DNA from: Alphaproteobacteria bacterium
GTDB taxonomy: Bacteria; Pseudomonadota; Alphaproteobacteria; TMED109
NCBI GenBank assembly: GCA_022825705.1
Contig: JAJDWH010000050.1
Span: forward strand, 62,001 to 126,000
Direction of reading: 5' to 3'
Length of the DNA: 64,000 nucleotides
The position numbers were made by a program, and so were the translations under genes. The number at the start of each line of letters is the position of its first letter. Position 1 is the stretch's first letter. Positions 1 to 8,277 of the stretch are shown here, one piece after another. Below the pieces are notes generated by a model. That model searched no databases. It was not told where the DNA came from and saw only the letters and a list, made by a program, of their open reading frames with translations.

Positions 1-1117
1 TGAGACGCAACCGCTCGCTGCCTCGCGCAACGGTCGGGTAGTTGATCGGCTGGACATAGATCTTGTAACGGTCGAGCAGCAGATCCGTCGCCCGCTTGCA
101 GATCACCGGGTCGCCGACCAGCACCGGGACGATATGCGACGCGGAGGGCATGACGGGAAGGCCTGACTCCGCCAATGCCTGCTTCAGGGCGGCAACGCGG
201 TCCTGATGTAGGCGGCGCTCGACGTCGCTCGACTTCAGGTGCCGGACGCTGGCCAGCGCACCGGCAGCCACTGCCGGCGGCAGGGCCGTCGTGAAAATGA
301 AACCCGGCGCATACGAACGGACGAAATCGACCGCGGAGGCGGAGCCCGCGATATATCCCCCGACCACGCCGAACGCCTTGGCCAGCGTGCCCTGGACAAT
401 CGTGATGCGATCCATTGCGCCGTCGCGGGCTGCCACCCCGGCGCCGCGCGGTCCGTACATCCCGACAGCATGCACCTCGTCCAGGTAGGTCATCGCGCCA
501 TACCTTTCGGCAAGGTCGCAGAATGCCTCGATGGGTGCGATGTCGCCGTCCATCGAATACACCGATTCAAAGACGATGACCTTGGGACGCGCGGGGTCCG
601 CCGCACGCAGCTTTTGCTCGAGGTCTGCCGGGTCGTTGTGACGAAAGATCCGCTTCTCGGTCATGGCGTGCCGGACGCCGGCGATCATCGAGGCATGATT
701 GGCTTCGTCGGAGAGCAGGATGCAGCCCGGCAGGTAGCGCCCGATGGTGGACAGTGTCGCCTCGTTCGCCACGTAGCCGGATGTGAACAGAAGCGCCGCC
801 TCCCGTTCATGCAGGTCGGCAAGTTCCTGCTCCAGGAGCACGTGGCTGTGGGTCGTGCCGGAGATGTTGCGGGTTCCGCCTGCCCCGGCGCCTACCTCGT
901 CGATCGCTTTCCGCATGGCGGACCGGACGACGTCGTGCTGTCCCATCCCCAGGTAGTCGTTGGAGCACCACACCGTGACAGAGCCGGCGCCACGCTCCGA
1001 ATGCCGAACCGCGCGCGGGAAATGCCCGGCCTGCCGCTCCAGGTCGGCGAACACCCGGTACCGGCCTTCCGCCTTCAGATCGGCGATCCGATCGGAAAAA
1101 AACTGCTGGTAGTCCAT
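1..1117 (-). CDS. hemA: 5-aminolevulinate synthase (C4 pathway), C-terminus cut by window edge
   Basis: PLP enzyme that condenses glycine with succinyl-CoA to 5-aminolevulinate, the committed step of heme synthesis. The frame starts [20 protein letters not shown] and is open for 372 codons to base 2. Family blocks are visible: [23 protein letters not shown], the PLP-site region [12 protein letters not shown], the lysine block [13 protein letters not shown] and, at the cut end, ARGSERLRL, close to the usual terminus of this roughly 400-residue family. The ATG at 1117 matches the family N-terminus, although the upstream ribosome site is weak. It is transcribed away from hemCDBE and lies 334 bp behind the nuclease gene. 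C4-type synthase is the main reason to suspect an alphaproteobacterium. Identity is firm. Confidence 0.95.
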   Translation of the reverse strand, partial: MDYQQFFSDRIADLKAEGRYRVFADLERQAGHFPRAVRHSERGAGSVTVWCSNDYLGMGQHDVVRSAMRKAIDEVGAGAGGTRNISGTTHSHVLLEQELADLHEREAALLFTSGYVANEATLSTIGRYLPGCILLSDEANHASMIAGVRHAMTEKRIFRHNDPADLEQKLRAADPARPKVIVFESVYSMDGDIAPIEAFCDLAERYGAMTYLDEVHAVGMYGPRGAGVAARDGAMDRITIVQGTLAKAFGVVGGYIAGSASAVDFVRSYAPGFIFTTALPPAVAAGALASVRHLKSSDVERRLHQDRVAALKQALAESGLPVMPSASHIVPVLVGDPVICKRATDLLLDRYKIYVQPINYPTVARGSERLRL

Positions 1118-1451
1118 GTCGCAGTTTCCCGCCGCCGAGGCGGCCAGCCCTCCCAGCTCGGGCACCGCGGGCCATCCCGGACAGCGGGCGCGAGCAGGCT
1201 TCGGTCCACGGCGGTAGACGCCCGGCCACGAGACGGCCTATCGGACCTTCAGAACAGCAAGAACGGTGAGGTGCCGCTAGGCCACCAACGTCTGCACACG
1301 AGCAAACGATGCCACATTCAGTCGCTATTGCAAGAAATGGGTCCCCTCCAGATCAGGCTGGCACGCCGACTGCCCGCCGCCCTCGATCCCGATCGGAAAC
1401 GCGTTTCCCGGCGTTCCGGCAACAGGTTGTCAAAGACCTCCTTGTCGCCCG
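1118..1451. other. intergenic between nuclease and hemA
   Basis: This is a 334-bp stretch upstream of hemA on the minus strand. It presumably holds the hemA promoter and leader, but I see no convincing -35/-10 pair, tRNA or long hairpin. A GC-rich palindromic stretch (CCGCCGAGGCGG) lies just before the hemA start. Confidence 0.5.
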
Positions 1452-2120
1452 CTACCTCGCCCCGCGCCAGCCGGCCGAAACCGCCTCTCGCTCCGAGCAA
1501 AACCATCTCTCCCCCCGCGTCGGATCGATGCGCGTGCGTTCGTAGTACCGGCCACCGGGAACATGGTAGATCCGTTCGCCGCTCCGGCTGATGTTGCCCT
1601 TGATCCGGCAGTCCGGCCGCTGTGGGTCGGGCTGCTCGGCGGCATCTGCGAGCCGCCTGCCCCGCCGCCACTCCCAGGGCACCACGAACTTCCCGCGCCA
1701 GATTCCGCGACGGGCGGCCTCTGCCGCAGCTTCCTGGCCCGTGTAGTCCATCGCGTAGCGCCGATACGCCAGCGCCCATCCCTCGGCAACCATCCAGGCG
1801 TTCAGGTCGGTTTCGCCGATCCTGCAGACCGCCACGATCCGGCCGTAACGATCCGTGTCCGTTTCCTCGCACTCGACGCGATGGTCGGCGACGCGGGCGG
1901 CAAGGGCGAGCGAAGCCTCCGTTCCGCAAGGCCATGCTTCCCCGTCGACCACGCACCGCTGCCGCCGTTCCGGCGCGTCGATCCCGTGCAGACGGATGCG
2001 CTCGCCGGCGACTTCCAACGTGTCACCGTCCAGAACCGTGGGGTGGCCGCCAACGTCAGCATGCGCCGACCATGCGGCCATCATCACCACCAGGAAGCTT
2101 CGAATCGTGGACATCATCAT
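1452..2120 (-). CDS. secreted thermonuclease-family (SNase-like) protein
   Basis: Staphylococcal-nuclease-fold protein of 222 residues. An N-terminal signal peptide (MMMSTIRSFLVVMMAAWSAH) is followed by the SNase core: VLDGDTLEVAGERIRLHGID near residues 30-50, then RYGRIVAVC. These carry the Asp and Arg positions typical of calcium-dependent nucleases. A C-terminal Cys-containing tail (CRIKGNISRSGERIYHVPGG, then GERWFCSE) is seen in many alphaproteobacterial homologues. The ATG at 2120 is preferred over a start 53 codons upstream because a GAGGGAG ribosome site precedes it and the signal peptide begins there. It probably degrades nucleic acid in the periplasm or outside. There is no functional link to the adjacent heme genes beyond position. 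Confidence 0.9.
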   Translation of the reverse strand: MMMSTIRSFLVVMMAAWSAHADVGGHPTVLDGDTLEVAGERIRLHGIDAPERRQRCVVDGEAWPCGTEASLALAARVADHRVECEETDTDRYGRIVAVCRIGETDLNAWMVAEGWALAYRRYAMDYTGQEAAAEAARRGIWRGKFVVPWEWRRGRRLADAAEQPDPQRPDCRIKGNISRSGERIYHVPGGRYYERTRIDPTRGERWFCSEREAVSAGWRGAR

Positions 2121-2410
2121 GCTGTTCTCCCTCGCTGCAGCAGCAGTCCCTTCCGTTTGGGCGAATCCACGGCCGACCGCGAAGTTCCTGTCAGGACGAT
2201 CGTGGCTCCTGGTCGCAGCGGACCCCGATTGCGCGGGAGCAGGCGGTTCAGGAGAAGGAGGCCGGCACAGTACGGACAACCCGCCGCCAGCTGCCTACGG
2301 TGCCGGCGCCAGGCTGTCGTTTACAGTATCGGTTCCTTTCGGGAATGCCTCTTGGGGTACGAGCTGCGACCCCCCGGAAACCATGACGTCGGTCCCAGAG
2401 GGAAGAGTGA

Positions 2411-3349
2411 ATGAGGCTCCGCATCGGCACCCGCAACTCCGACCTGGCGCGCGCGCAGTCCGCCGGCATCGCGGATCAACTTGCTGCGGCGGGACACACC
2501 GCCGAACTGGTGCCGATCACCACTGCGGGCGATCAGTCCAGGGCACCGGTTTTCGCTGCCATCGGGCCCCAGGGCGTCTTTGTGCGGGAAATCAATCTGG
2601 CCCTGGTGAACGGTACGATCGACCTTGCCGTGCATTCCTACAAGGACGTCCCCACCGGCAATCCCGACGAGCTCGTCATCGCGGCCGTGCCGGCGCGTCT
2701 CGATGCGGCGGACTGCCTGCTCATTCGCACCGAGGTCGCGGACCACGACAGCGGGCTCTTCCCGTTACCCGCTCGAGCCCGGGTGGGAACGTCCTCGGTG
2801 CGCCGACAGTCGTGGCTGAAACATCTTCGCGCGGACCTCAGGCCCGTACCGCTGCGGGGGAACGTGCCCACCCGCATCCGGCGCCTGAGGCAAGGCCCTT
2901 ACGATGCGATCGTGCTGGCCACAGCTGGCCTCGACCGCCTCCGGGCCCGCCATTCGTCCAGTCCGACGGCCTTGGACCTCACCGGCATTACTGCCGTTCG
3001 CCTGGACCCGGATCGGTTCGTACCGGCGCCTGCACAGGGCGCGCTCGCATTGCAGTGCCGCCAAGACCGAGACGACGTGCGCGCGGCACTTGCGCCGCTC
3101 GACCATCCCGCCACCCGCGAAGCCATCGATGCCGAGCGGCTGCTGCTTGGTCGGCTGGAAGGCGGCTGCGAACTGGCGTTCGGCGCCTATTGCCGCTCCG
3201 ACGGCCCGGACTGTGTCATGCATGCGATGCTGGAGCGGGACGGGCGGGTGTCGGTGGAGACCGGCCGGGGGGCCGCGCCAGGCCACGTCGCGGGCGAACT
3301 CTGGCGACTCCTGTGTCCGACAGGTGCCGGCGATCCGGCCGCGGCTTGA
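2411..3349 (+). CDS. hemC: porphobilinogen deaminase (hydroxymethylbilane synthase)
   Basis: Polymerises four porphobilinogens into hydroxymethylbilane using a covalent dipyrromethane cofactor. The 312 residues match family length. The N-terminal MRLRIGTRNSDLARAQ block, the catalytic Asp in DLAVHSYKDVPTG (about residue 79), the cofactor-binding arginines in VGTSSVRRQSWL, and the cofactor Cys in LEGGCELAFGAY (about residue 253) are all present. The ATG follows a GAGGGA ribosome site. It is the first gene of the plus-strand heme operon, with a 290-bp divergent spacer separating it from the nuclease gene. Function is secure. Confidence 0.96.
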   Translation: MRLRIGTRNSDLARAQSAGIADQLAAAGHTAELVPITTAGDQSRAPVFAAIGPQGVFVREINLALVNGTIDLAVHSYKDVPTGNPDELVIAAVPARLDAADCLLIRTEVADHDSGLFPLPARARVGTSSVRRQSWLKHLRADLRPVPLRGNVPTRIRRLRQGPYDAIVLATAGLDRLRARHSSSPTALDLTGITAVRLDPDRFVPAPAQGALALQCRQDRDDVRAALAPLDHPATREAIDAERLLLGRLEGGCELAFGAYCRSDGPDCVMHAMLERDGRVSVETGRGAAPGHVAGELWRLLCPTGAGDPAAA

Positions 3350-3424
3350 CCGGTTCCGAACGGAACCGCATCGCCACGACACCGCCATGATCGGACTCGA
3401 GCCAAGGCCCGGTGAGACGAGCCC

Positions 3425-4162
3425 ATGAAGCCGACGCCGCGTCATCGGATTCTCCTCACGCGAACCCGGGAAGACTGTGCCGAATGGGCCGCTGAGATCG
3501 AGCGCCTCGGCGCGGTCCCAGTCGTCTTTCCGTGTATCCGGTGCCAGGACATCAAGACCGCAGCACTCCGCGAGCGGCTGGCCCGGGAAGTGTCGCGGGC
3601 CCAGTGGATCGCGTTCACGTCCAGGCGCGGCGTGGCTGCCTTCGCGCGGCTTTATCCGGGACCGACACCGCTTCCGCCGTCCATCAAAGTGGCGGCTGTC
3701 GGCCCGGTCACGGGACAGGAAGCGCGAACCCGGCTCGGACGCGCGGACCTAGTGGGAACCGGCGGAACGGCTGCCGCGCTGGCCGCGGAGCTGGTGCTGC
3801 GCCTGGAACCTGACGACCGGGTGCTGATCGCGGTCGCGGAGAACGCCGGACGCTCCCTGGAGGACAACTTGGATGACGCCAAACGCATCCACGTACGGAT
3901 CGATCTCTATCGGACTTCCCCGCTCGCCGCCCGCTCCGATCGAGTGGCCGCCTCGGAGCTAGGTGCCCGCAGCGTCTTCCTGGCCAGCCCCTCCGCAGTG
4001 ACCGGCTTCTGCAATCAGGTACGTTTGGACATGGCCCTAGATATCTTCACGATCGGCCCGGCCACGACACGGGCGGCGCGGGCTGCCGGACTCGCCGTCA
4101 CCGGGGAAGCAACGCGGCCCGGCCTGCCGGGCTTGATGGAGGCACTGCATTGCGCGAACTGA
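3425..4162 (+). CDS. hemD: uroporphyrinogen-III synthase
   Basis: Cyclises hydroxymethylbilane with D-ring inversion to uroporphyrinogen III. The 245-residue length and two-domain pattern fit HemD, which is poorly conserved. Recognisable pieces are RILLTRTREDCAEWAAEIER at the start, WIAFTSRRGVAAFARL in the first half, AAVGPVT in the hinge region, and VFLASPSAVTGF with TIGPATTRAARAAGL in the second half. Position between hemC and hemB, with its 3' end overlapping hemB by 13 bases, supports the call and suggests coupled translation. The start at 3425 has a GGTGAG site upstream. Confidence 0.9.
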   Translation: MKPTPRHRILLTRTREDCAEWAAEIERLGAVPVVFPCIRCQDIKTAALRERLAREVSRAQWIAFTSRRGVAAFARLYPGPTPLPPSIKVAAVGPVTGQEARTRLGRADLVGTGGTAAALAAELVLRLEPDDRVLIAVAENAGRSLEDNLDDAKRIHVRIDLYRTSPLAARSDRVAASELGARSVFLASPSAVTGFCNQVRLDMALDIFTIGPATTRAARAAGLAVTGEATRPGLPGLMEALHCAN

Positions 4163-5151
4163 ACATCACGCTTCCAGGCCGTGACCGGCCGAGACGCCTG
4201 CGCCGGAGCCGGGCTGTCCGAGACCTGGTCGCCGAAACCCACCTCTCACCCAACCAGTTCGTGCTCCCGCACTTCGTCCTGCCGACGGATGGGGCCGAAG
4301 AGCCGGTGTCCGCCATGCCGGGAATCTCCTGCATGGGGGTGGAGCGGCTTCTGCCACAGGTGGAATCGGATCTCGCTCTCGGCATTCGCTCGGTACTGCT
4401 CTTCGGCCAGCCGCCGCCGGGAACCAAGGCTCCCGACGGGCGGGCAGCGGCCGACGACGCGGGGGCTGTCCAGCGGGCAGTCAAGCGACTGAAAGACGTA
4501 TTCGGAGACGAACTCGTGGTCATGACGGACGTCTGCATTTGCGCGTACACCGACCACGGCCATTGCGGACTGATCGAAGGTGGCGACGTCGACAATGACC
4601 TTTCGCTCCGTCCCCTGGTCGATACCGCGCTCAGTCATGCCCGCGCCGGGGCCGACATCGTGGCCCCTTCGGACATGATGGACGGACGGGTGGGCGCCAT
4701 CCGGGATGCGCTGGACGCCCATGGCCACCAGGGAGTCGCGATCCTGGCCTATACGGCCAAGTACGCCTCGGCGTATTACGGGCCCTTTCGCGAGGCAGCC
4801 GATTCCGCACCGTCCGAAGGCGACCGGCAGGGGTACCAGATGGATTGCCGCAACGCCCTGGAGGCAATCCGCGAGGCGGAACTCGACGAGCAGGAAGGCG
4901 CGGACATGCTGATGGTGAAGCCGGCGCTTCCCTACCTTGACGTGATCTCGGCGATGCGCGCGGCCACGGCCAAGCCGCTCGCCGCGTACAACGTCTCCGG
5001 GGAGTATTCCGCCGTCAAGGCCGCCGCCGAACGCGGCTGGCTGGAGGAAGCCCGAGTCGTGCGTGAGAACCTCCTGGCGATCGCCAGGGCCGGTGCCGAC
5101 CTGATCATTACCTACCATTGCCGGGACGCGCTTCGGGAGAAGTGGCTGTGA
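4150..5151 (+). CDS. hemB: porphobilinogen synthase (ALA dehydratase), zinc-type
   Basis: Joins two 5-aminolevulinates into porphobilinogen. It has 333 residues and starts at TTG inside the hemD end. Schiff-base lysines are seen in AYTAKYASAYYGPF (K204) and MLMVKPALPYLD (K257). The metal segment reads TDVCICAYTDHGHCG with three cysteines (C129, C131, C139), the zinc-binding pattern of E. coli or animal enzymes. Many alphaproteobacteria carry an Asp/Ala version here instead. No in-frame ATG lies at the expected N-terminus, so TTG is the best start. The enzyme acts in the cytosol directly after HemA. Confidence 0.96.
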   Translation: MRELNITLPGRDRPRRLRRSRAVRDLVAETHLSPNQFVLPHFVLPTDGAEEPVSAMPGISCMGVERLLPQVESDLALGIRSVLLFGQPPPGTKAPDGRAAADDAGAVQRAVKRLKDVFGDELVVMTDVCICAYTDHGHCGLIEGGDVDNDLSLRPLVDTALSHARAGADIVAPSDMMDGRVGAIRDALDAHGHQGVAILAYTAKYASAYYGPFREAADSAPSEGDRQGYQMDCRNALEAIREAELDEQEGADMLMVKPALPYLDVISAMRAATAKPLAAYNVSGEYSAVKAAAERGWLEEARVVRENLLAIARAGADLIITYHCRDALREKWL

Positions 5152-5209
5152 GCGCCGCGGCGGCACCGGGCGCACGACCCCCGAGCGCGACGAGCGAGGG
5201 GGGCCGGAG

Positions 5210-6280
5210 TTGGCGAAAGGGTCCGCGGTGACCACGGCGGCGGCAACGCGCATAGGCCCAGAAACGCGGACCCTCTTCGACCGCGCTCTTGACCGCGAGC
5301 CCACGCCGCGGCGGCCGCTTTGGATCAACCGTCAAGCCGGTCGTTACCTGCCCGAGTACCGCAAGCTGCGGGAGCGGTACGGCTTCAAGGAACTTGCCGG
5401 CAGCGCGGATCTCGCTGCCGAGGTCACGCTGCAGCCGATCCGGCGATTCCCGCTGGATGCGGCCATCATCTTTGCCGACATCATGAGTCCTCTGCCCGCC
5501 CTCGGTATCGAGTTCGATTTCGCACCGGGACCGGTCGTGGCGGAGCCCATCCGGAGCGCAGCCGCCGTGGATGCCCTTCCGGAGGCTGATGCGAAGTCGG
5601 TCGCGCCCGAAGTCATTGAGGCGATCGGACTGGTCCGGCGGGAGTTGCCTGCCGACACCGCGCTCCTCGGCTTTTGCGGCGCTCCCTGGACCCTGGCCGC
5701 CTATCTCGTTGAAGGCCGGGGGGTCAAGGATTTCCCGCTCCTTCGAGCGTTTGCGGCGGAGCAGCCCCAGGCACTGGAGCGGCTTCTCGGACGTCTCTCC
5801 CGCCTGATGTCCGACTACCTGATTCGCCAGGGGCAGGCAGGCGTCAGCGCCATACAGGTCTTCGATTCCTGGGCTGGCCTGTTGCCGCGCGCGAGCTGGG
5901 AGCGTCTGGTCAGGCCGCATCTTGAATCCATGCTGCACGTTGTGGGCGAAGCGGGAATCCCGCGAATCCTGTTCGTGAACAATGCCCCTCATCTGGTGGA
6001 GGCCTATGCCGAGCTGCCGGCAGAAGGACTCGCCGTGGACTGGCGGATCGACCTGCGCGCGCTCCAGGACCGCCACGGCGATCGGCGTGCCATGCAGGGC
6101 AACCTCGATCCAGCCATCCTGACCGCGGGCCCCGAACCCACGCGGGCGGCAGCGGAATCGCTTCTGGACCAGGTGCGCCCACGCGGCCATATCGTCAATC
6201 TTGGCCACGGGGTGCTCCCGAACACGCCCGTCGAAAGCGTGGAAGCTCTCGTGCAGACCGTTCACCGAGAAGCGCAGTGA
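5210..6280 (+). CDS. hemE: uroporphyrinogen decarboxylase
   Basis: Removes four acetate carboxyls from uroporphyrinogen III to give coproporphyrinogen III, the branch-point substrate for the downstream genes. The hallmark RQAGRYLPEYR is near residues 45-55. The catalytic Asp region FADIMSPLPALG, GFCGAPWTLAAYLVEG, QVFDSWAGLL and the terminal LGHGVLPNTPVE are intact. Length with the TTG start at 5210 is 356 residues. A GTG at 5228 preceded by GAAAGG is an equally good start, six codons shorter. It sits 58 bp behind hemB in the same operon. Confidence 0.95.
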   Translation: MAKGSAVTTAAATRIGPETRTLFDRALDREPTPRRPLWINRQAGRYLPEYRKLRERYGFKELAGSADLAAEVTLQPIRRFPLDAAIIFADIMSPLPALGIEFDFAPGPVVAEPIRSAAAVDALPEADAKSVAPEVIEAIGLVRRELPADTALLGFCGAPWTLAAYLVEGRGVKDFPLLRAFAAEQPQALERLLGRLSRLMSDYLIRQGQAGVSAIQVFDSWAGLLPRASWERLVRPHLESMLHVVGEAGIPRILFVNNAPHLVEAYAELPAEGLAVDWRIDLRALQDRHGDRRAMQGNLDPAILTAGPEPTRAAAESLLDQVRPRGHIVNLGHGVLPNTPVESVEALVQTVHREAQ

Positions 6281-6409
6281 TCGAGGAGCAACAGCGATGA
6301 TTTCTACGGGTCGGAACCCTCGTGCCATTGGAAAACCGGGCGGATGTCCGTCAGGACGGCCGGCTCGGCTGACCACACCGGCCCAAGCGTGCTTAGAGCA
6401 GGCCGTTCG

Positions 6410-7177
6410 ATGACCGAACCACAAGGACAGCAGCCGGGTGCTTCGTACGGACCGGAGCCTGTCGACATCAGCGAAAAGGGCAGGCGCGGGACTACGACCG
6501 TTTCCCTGGACCGCCGGCTGTTCATGCGCTTCACGGCCTATGGCGGCTGCACCGATCCCGCTCCCGTGATCGACGCGCTCGTAGACGGTGGAGTGGCAGG
6601 AGCGCTGTACCTGGAGGTCGGAGACCCGACCGGCATCGGGCTCGCCGTCGCGAGCGAGGATCCGGATTATTTCGTGACGGAATTTCGTTCCCTGCTAAGC
6701 AACCGGCCATTTGCGAGCCTCACCCGGAAGGACGAGTTCGAAATGTTCGGCCGCACCTACTCCATCGGCTACGAGTCCGACCTGGAGCATGTGCTGTTCA
6801 CCCGGCCAATTTCCCGCATCACGGACCCGAAGCTCCGATGGGCGGTTTGGTACCCGCTGCGGCGCGCCAAGGCATTCGCCGCGCTTGAAGCTGGTCATCA
6901 GCGACAAATCCTCGCCGAGCACGGTTCGCTAGGCCACCGCTTCGGATCAGCCGGCCTGGCCCACGACATCCGACTTGCCTGCCACGGCCTCGACAAGAAC
7001 GACAACGATTTCGTCGTCGGACTGGTCGGGGCCGAACTGCATCCGCTGTCCGCCGTCGTGCAGGCCATGCGCGGGACGGAGCAGACGTCACAATACCTGG
7101 ATAGTCTGGGTCCGTTCTTTGTCGGGCGCGTGGCCTGGCAGGGACGCGGCACGAACCCTGGCGGCAGCCCAGAGTGA
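6410..7177 (+). CDS. chlorite-dismutase-family (HemQ/ChdC-like) heme protein
   Basis: A 255-residue member of the Cld/HemQ superfamily. The second half carries the fold signature: VWYPLRRAKAFAAL (about 146-159), the presumed axial heme histidine in LAEHGSLG (H171), CHGLDKNDNDFVVGLVG and the terminal LGPFFVGRV. ChdC decarboxylates coproheme to heme, and its position between hemE and hemH fits such a role. Where ChdC proteins carry a catalytic Tyr in a YP(M/F) motif I read TRPISR (131-136), so activity cannot be assumed; only an alignment would settle this. The ATG at 6410, with GAGCAGG before it, is preferred over an in-frame ATG at 6344. The stop overlaps hemH by four bases. Confidence 0.8.
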   Translation: MTEPQGQQPGASYGPEPVDISEKGRRGTTTVSLDRRLFMRFTAYGGCTDPAPVIDALVDGGVAGALYLEVGDPTGIGLAVASEDPDYFVTEFRSLLSNRPFASLTRKDEFEMFGRTYSIGYESDLEHVLFTRPISRITDPKLRWAVWYPLRRAKAFAALEAGHQRQILAEHGSLGHRFGSAGLAHDIRLACHGLDKNDNDFVVGLVGAELHPLSAVVQAMRGTEQTSQYLDSLGPFFVGRVAWQGRGTNPGGSPE

Positions 7178-8277
7178 GCGAATCGCCGTTCGCCGATCAA
7201 ACGGCGAGGCAGTACGACGCGCTACTGATCGTTTCGTTCGGCGGCCCGGAGGGTTTGGCGGACGTGGAACCGTTCCTCGACAACGTGCTCCACGGCCTGA
7301 AGCTCTCCGACTCGGCGCGACGCAAGATCGATGACCGGTACCGGCGCTTCGGCGGCGTGAGTCCGATTGGCCAACACACCCGGGATCTGGTGCGTGCGGT
7401 CCGGGACGAACTCGAGCGTCGCGGGCTGGCGTTGCCCGTATACCTGGGGAACCGCAACTGGCATCCGTTGCTGCCAGACACCCTTCGGACGATGGAGGCC
7501 GACGGAATTCGGCGCGCCGCTGCGTTCGTCACCAGCATCTTCGGATCGTACAGCGGCTGCAGGCGCTACCGTGAGGACCTGCGTCTTGCTGCGGACGGCC
7601 TGCAACAGGCTCCCACCATCGATCGACTTCGATACGGCTACAACCATCCAGGCTTCGTCGCGGCATTCACGGACCAGGTGCGCTCCGCTCTCGCAGAAAT
7701 TCCGGAAGAGCGGAGGACAAGGACACCGATCCTGTTCACTGCGCACAGCCTGCCGGAAGCAGCTGCTCGAAATGCCCCGTACGTTGCCCAGCTGCGGGAA
7801 GCCTGCAGGCTGATCGCCCTGGCTCTCCGGGACCGTAACCCGCGCCGATGGCGGCTCGTCTACCAGAGCAACAACGCACGGTACGGCGATGAACGATGGC
7901 TAGGACCCGACATCTGTGATGCGGTCGCCGAAGAATGCGAACGTGGCGAGCGGGACGTCGTAGTCGCTCCGATCGGCTTCGTTTGCGATCACCTGGAAGT
8001 GACGCTGGACCTGGACGTGGAGGCCAGGGCCGCGGCCAACGCCGTCGGCATCAACCTGATCCGTGCCGGCACCGTGGGCACCCATCCGGCATTTGTTGGC
8101 ATGATTCCAGATCTCCTTCGGGAGCGGTCCGAAACAGCTACCGAGCGCATTGCACTTGGCCGCCACGGACCGAGCCACGACGTCTGCCCCGCCAACTGCT
8201 GCCCATCCGGCAGGCCTGGTCAGCCGCGCCCCGCCGTGTGCGGTAGTCCGTTGCCGGGATCTCGATGGTTCCGTTGA
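7174..8277 (+). CDS. hemH: ferrochelatase, coproporphyrin (CpfC, actinobacterial) type
   Basis: Inserts Fe(II) into porphyrin. The 367 residues contain the blocks I know from actinobacterial HemH: YDALLIVSFGGPEG (14-27), FGGVSPIG, LPVYLGNRNWHPLL, FVTSIFGSYSGC, FTAHSLPE with H191, and PIGFVCDHLEVTLDLD with the metal-site Glu (about 275). Cysteines at 129 and in DVCPANCCPSG (338, 342, 343) match the layout of the [2Fe-2S] ligands of mycobacterial ferrochelatase. This type uses coproporphyrin III rather than protoporphyrin IX as substrate. GTG start at 7174 overlaps the Cld-family gene by four bases, and its tail overlaps the next gene by 13. Type assignment is by recalled motifs. Confidence 0.92.
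   Translation: MSESPFADQTARQYDALLIVSFGGPEGLADVEPFLDNVLHGLKLSDSARRKIDDRYRRFGGVSPIGQHTRDLVRAVRDELERRGLALPVYLGNRNWHPLLPDTLRTMEADGIRRAAAFVTSIFGSYSGCRRYREDLRLAADGLQQAPTIDRLRYGYNHPGFVAAFTDQVRSALAEIPEERRTRTPILFTAHSLPEAAARNAPYVAQLREACRLIALALRDRNPRRWRLVYQSNNARYGDERWLGPDICDAVAEECERGERDVVVAPIGFVCDHLEVTLDLDVEARAAANAVGINLIRAGTVGTHPAFVGMIPDLLRERSETATERIALGRHGPSHDVCPANCCPSGRPGQPRPAVCGSPLPGSRWFR

Noticed and set aside
239..1591. 450-codon plus-strand open frame
   Set aside because: Antisense to hemA, with Arg/Pro-rich sequence and no family motifs; it is a shadow of GC-rich coding DNA.
1855..3390. 511-codon plus-strand frame across the nuclease end and hemC
   Set aside because: hemC in another frame carries all catalytic motifs; this frame has none.
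5108..6424. 438-codon minus-strand frame
   Set aside because: Antisense to hemE, no recognisable protein features.
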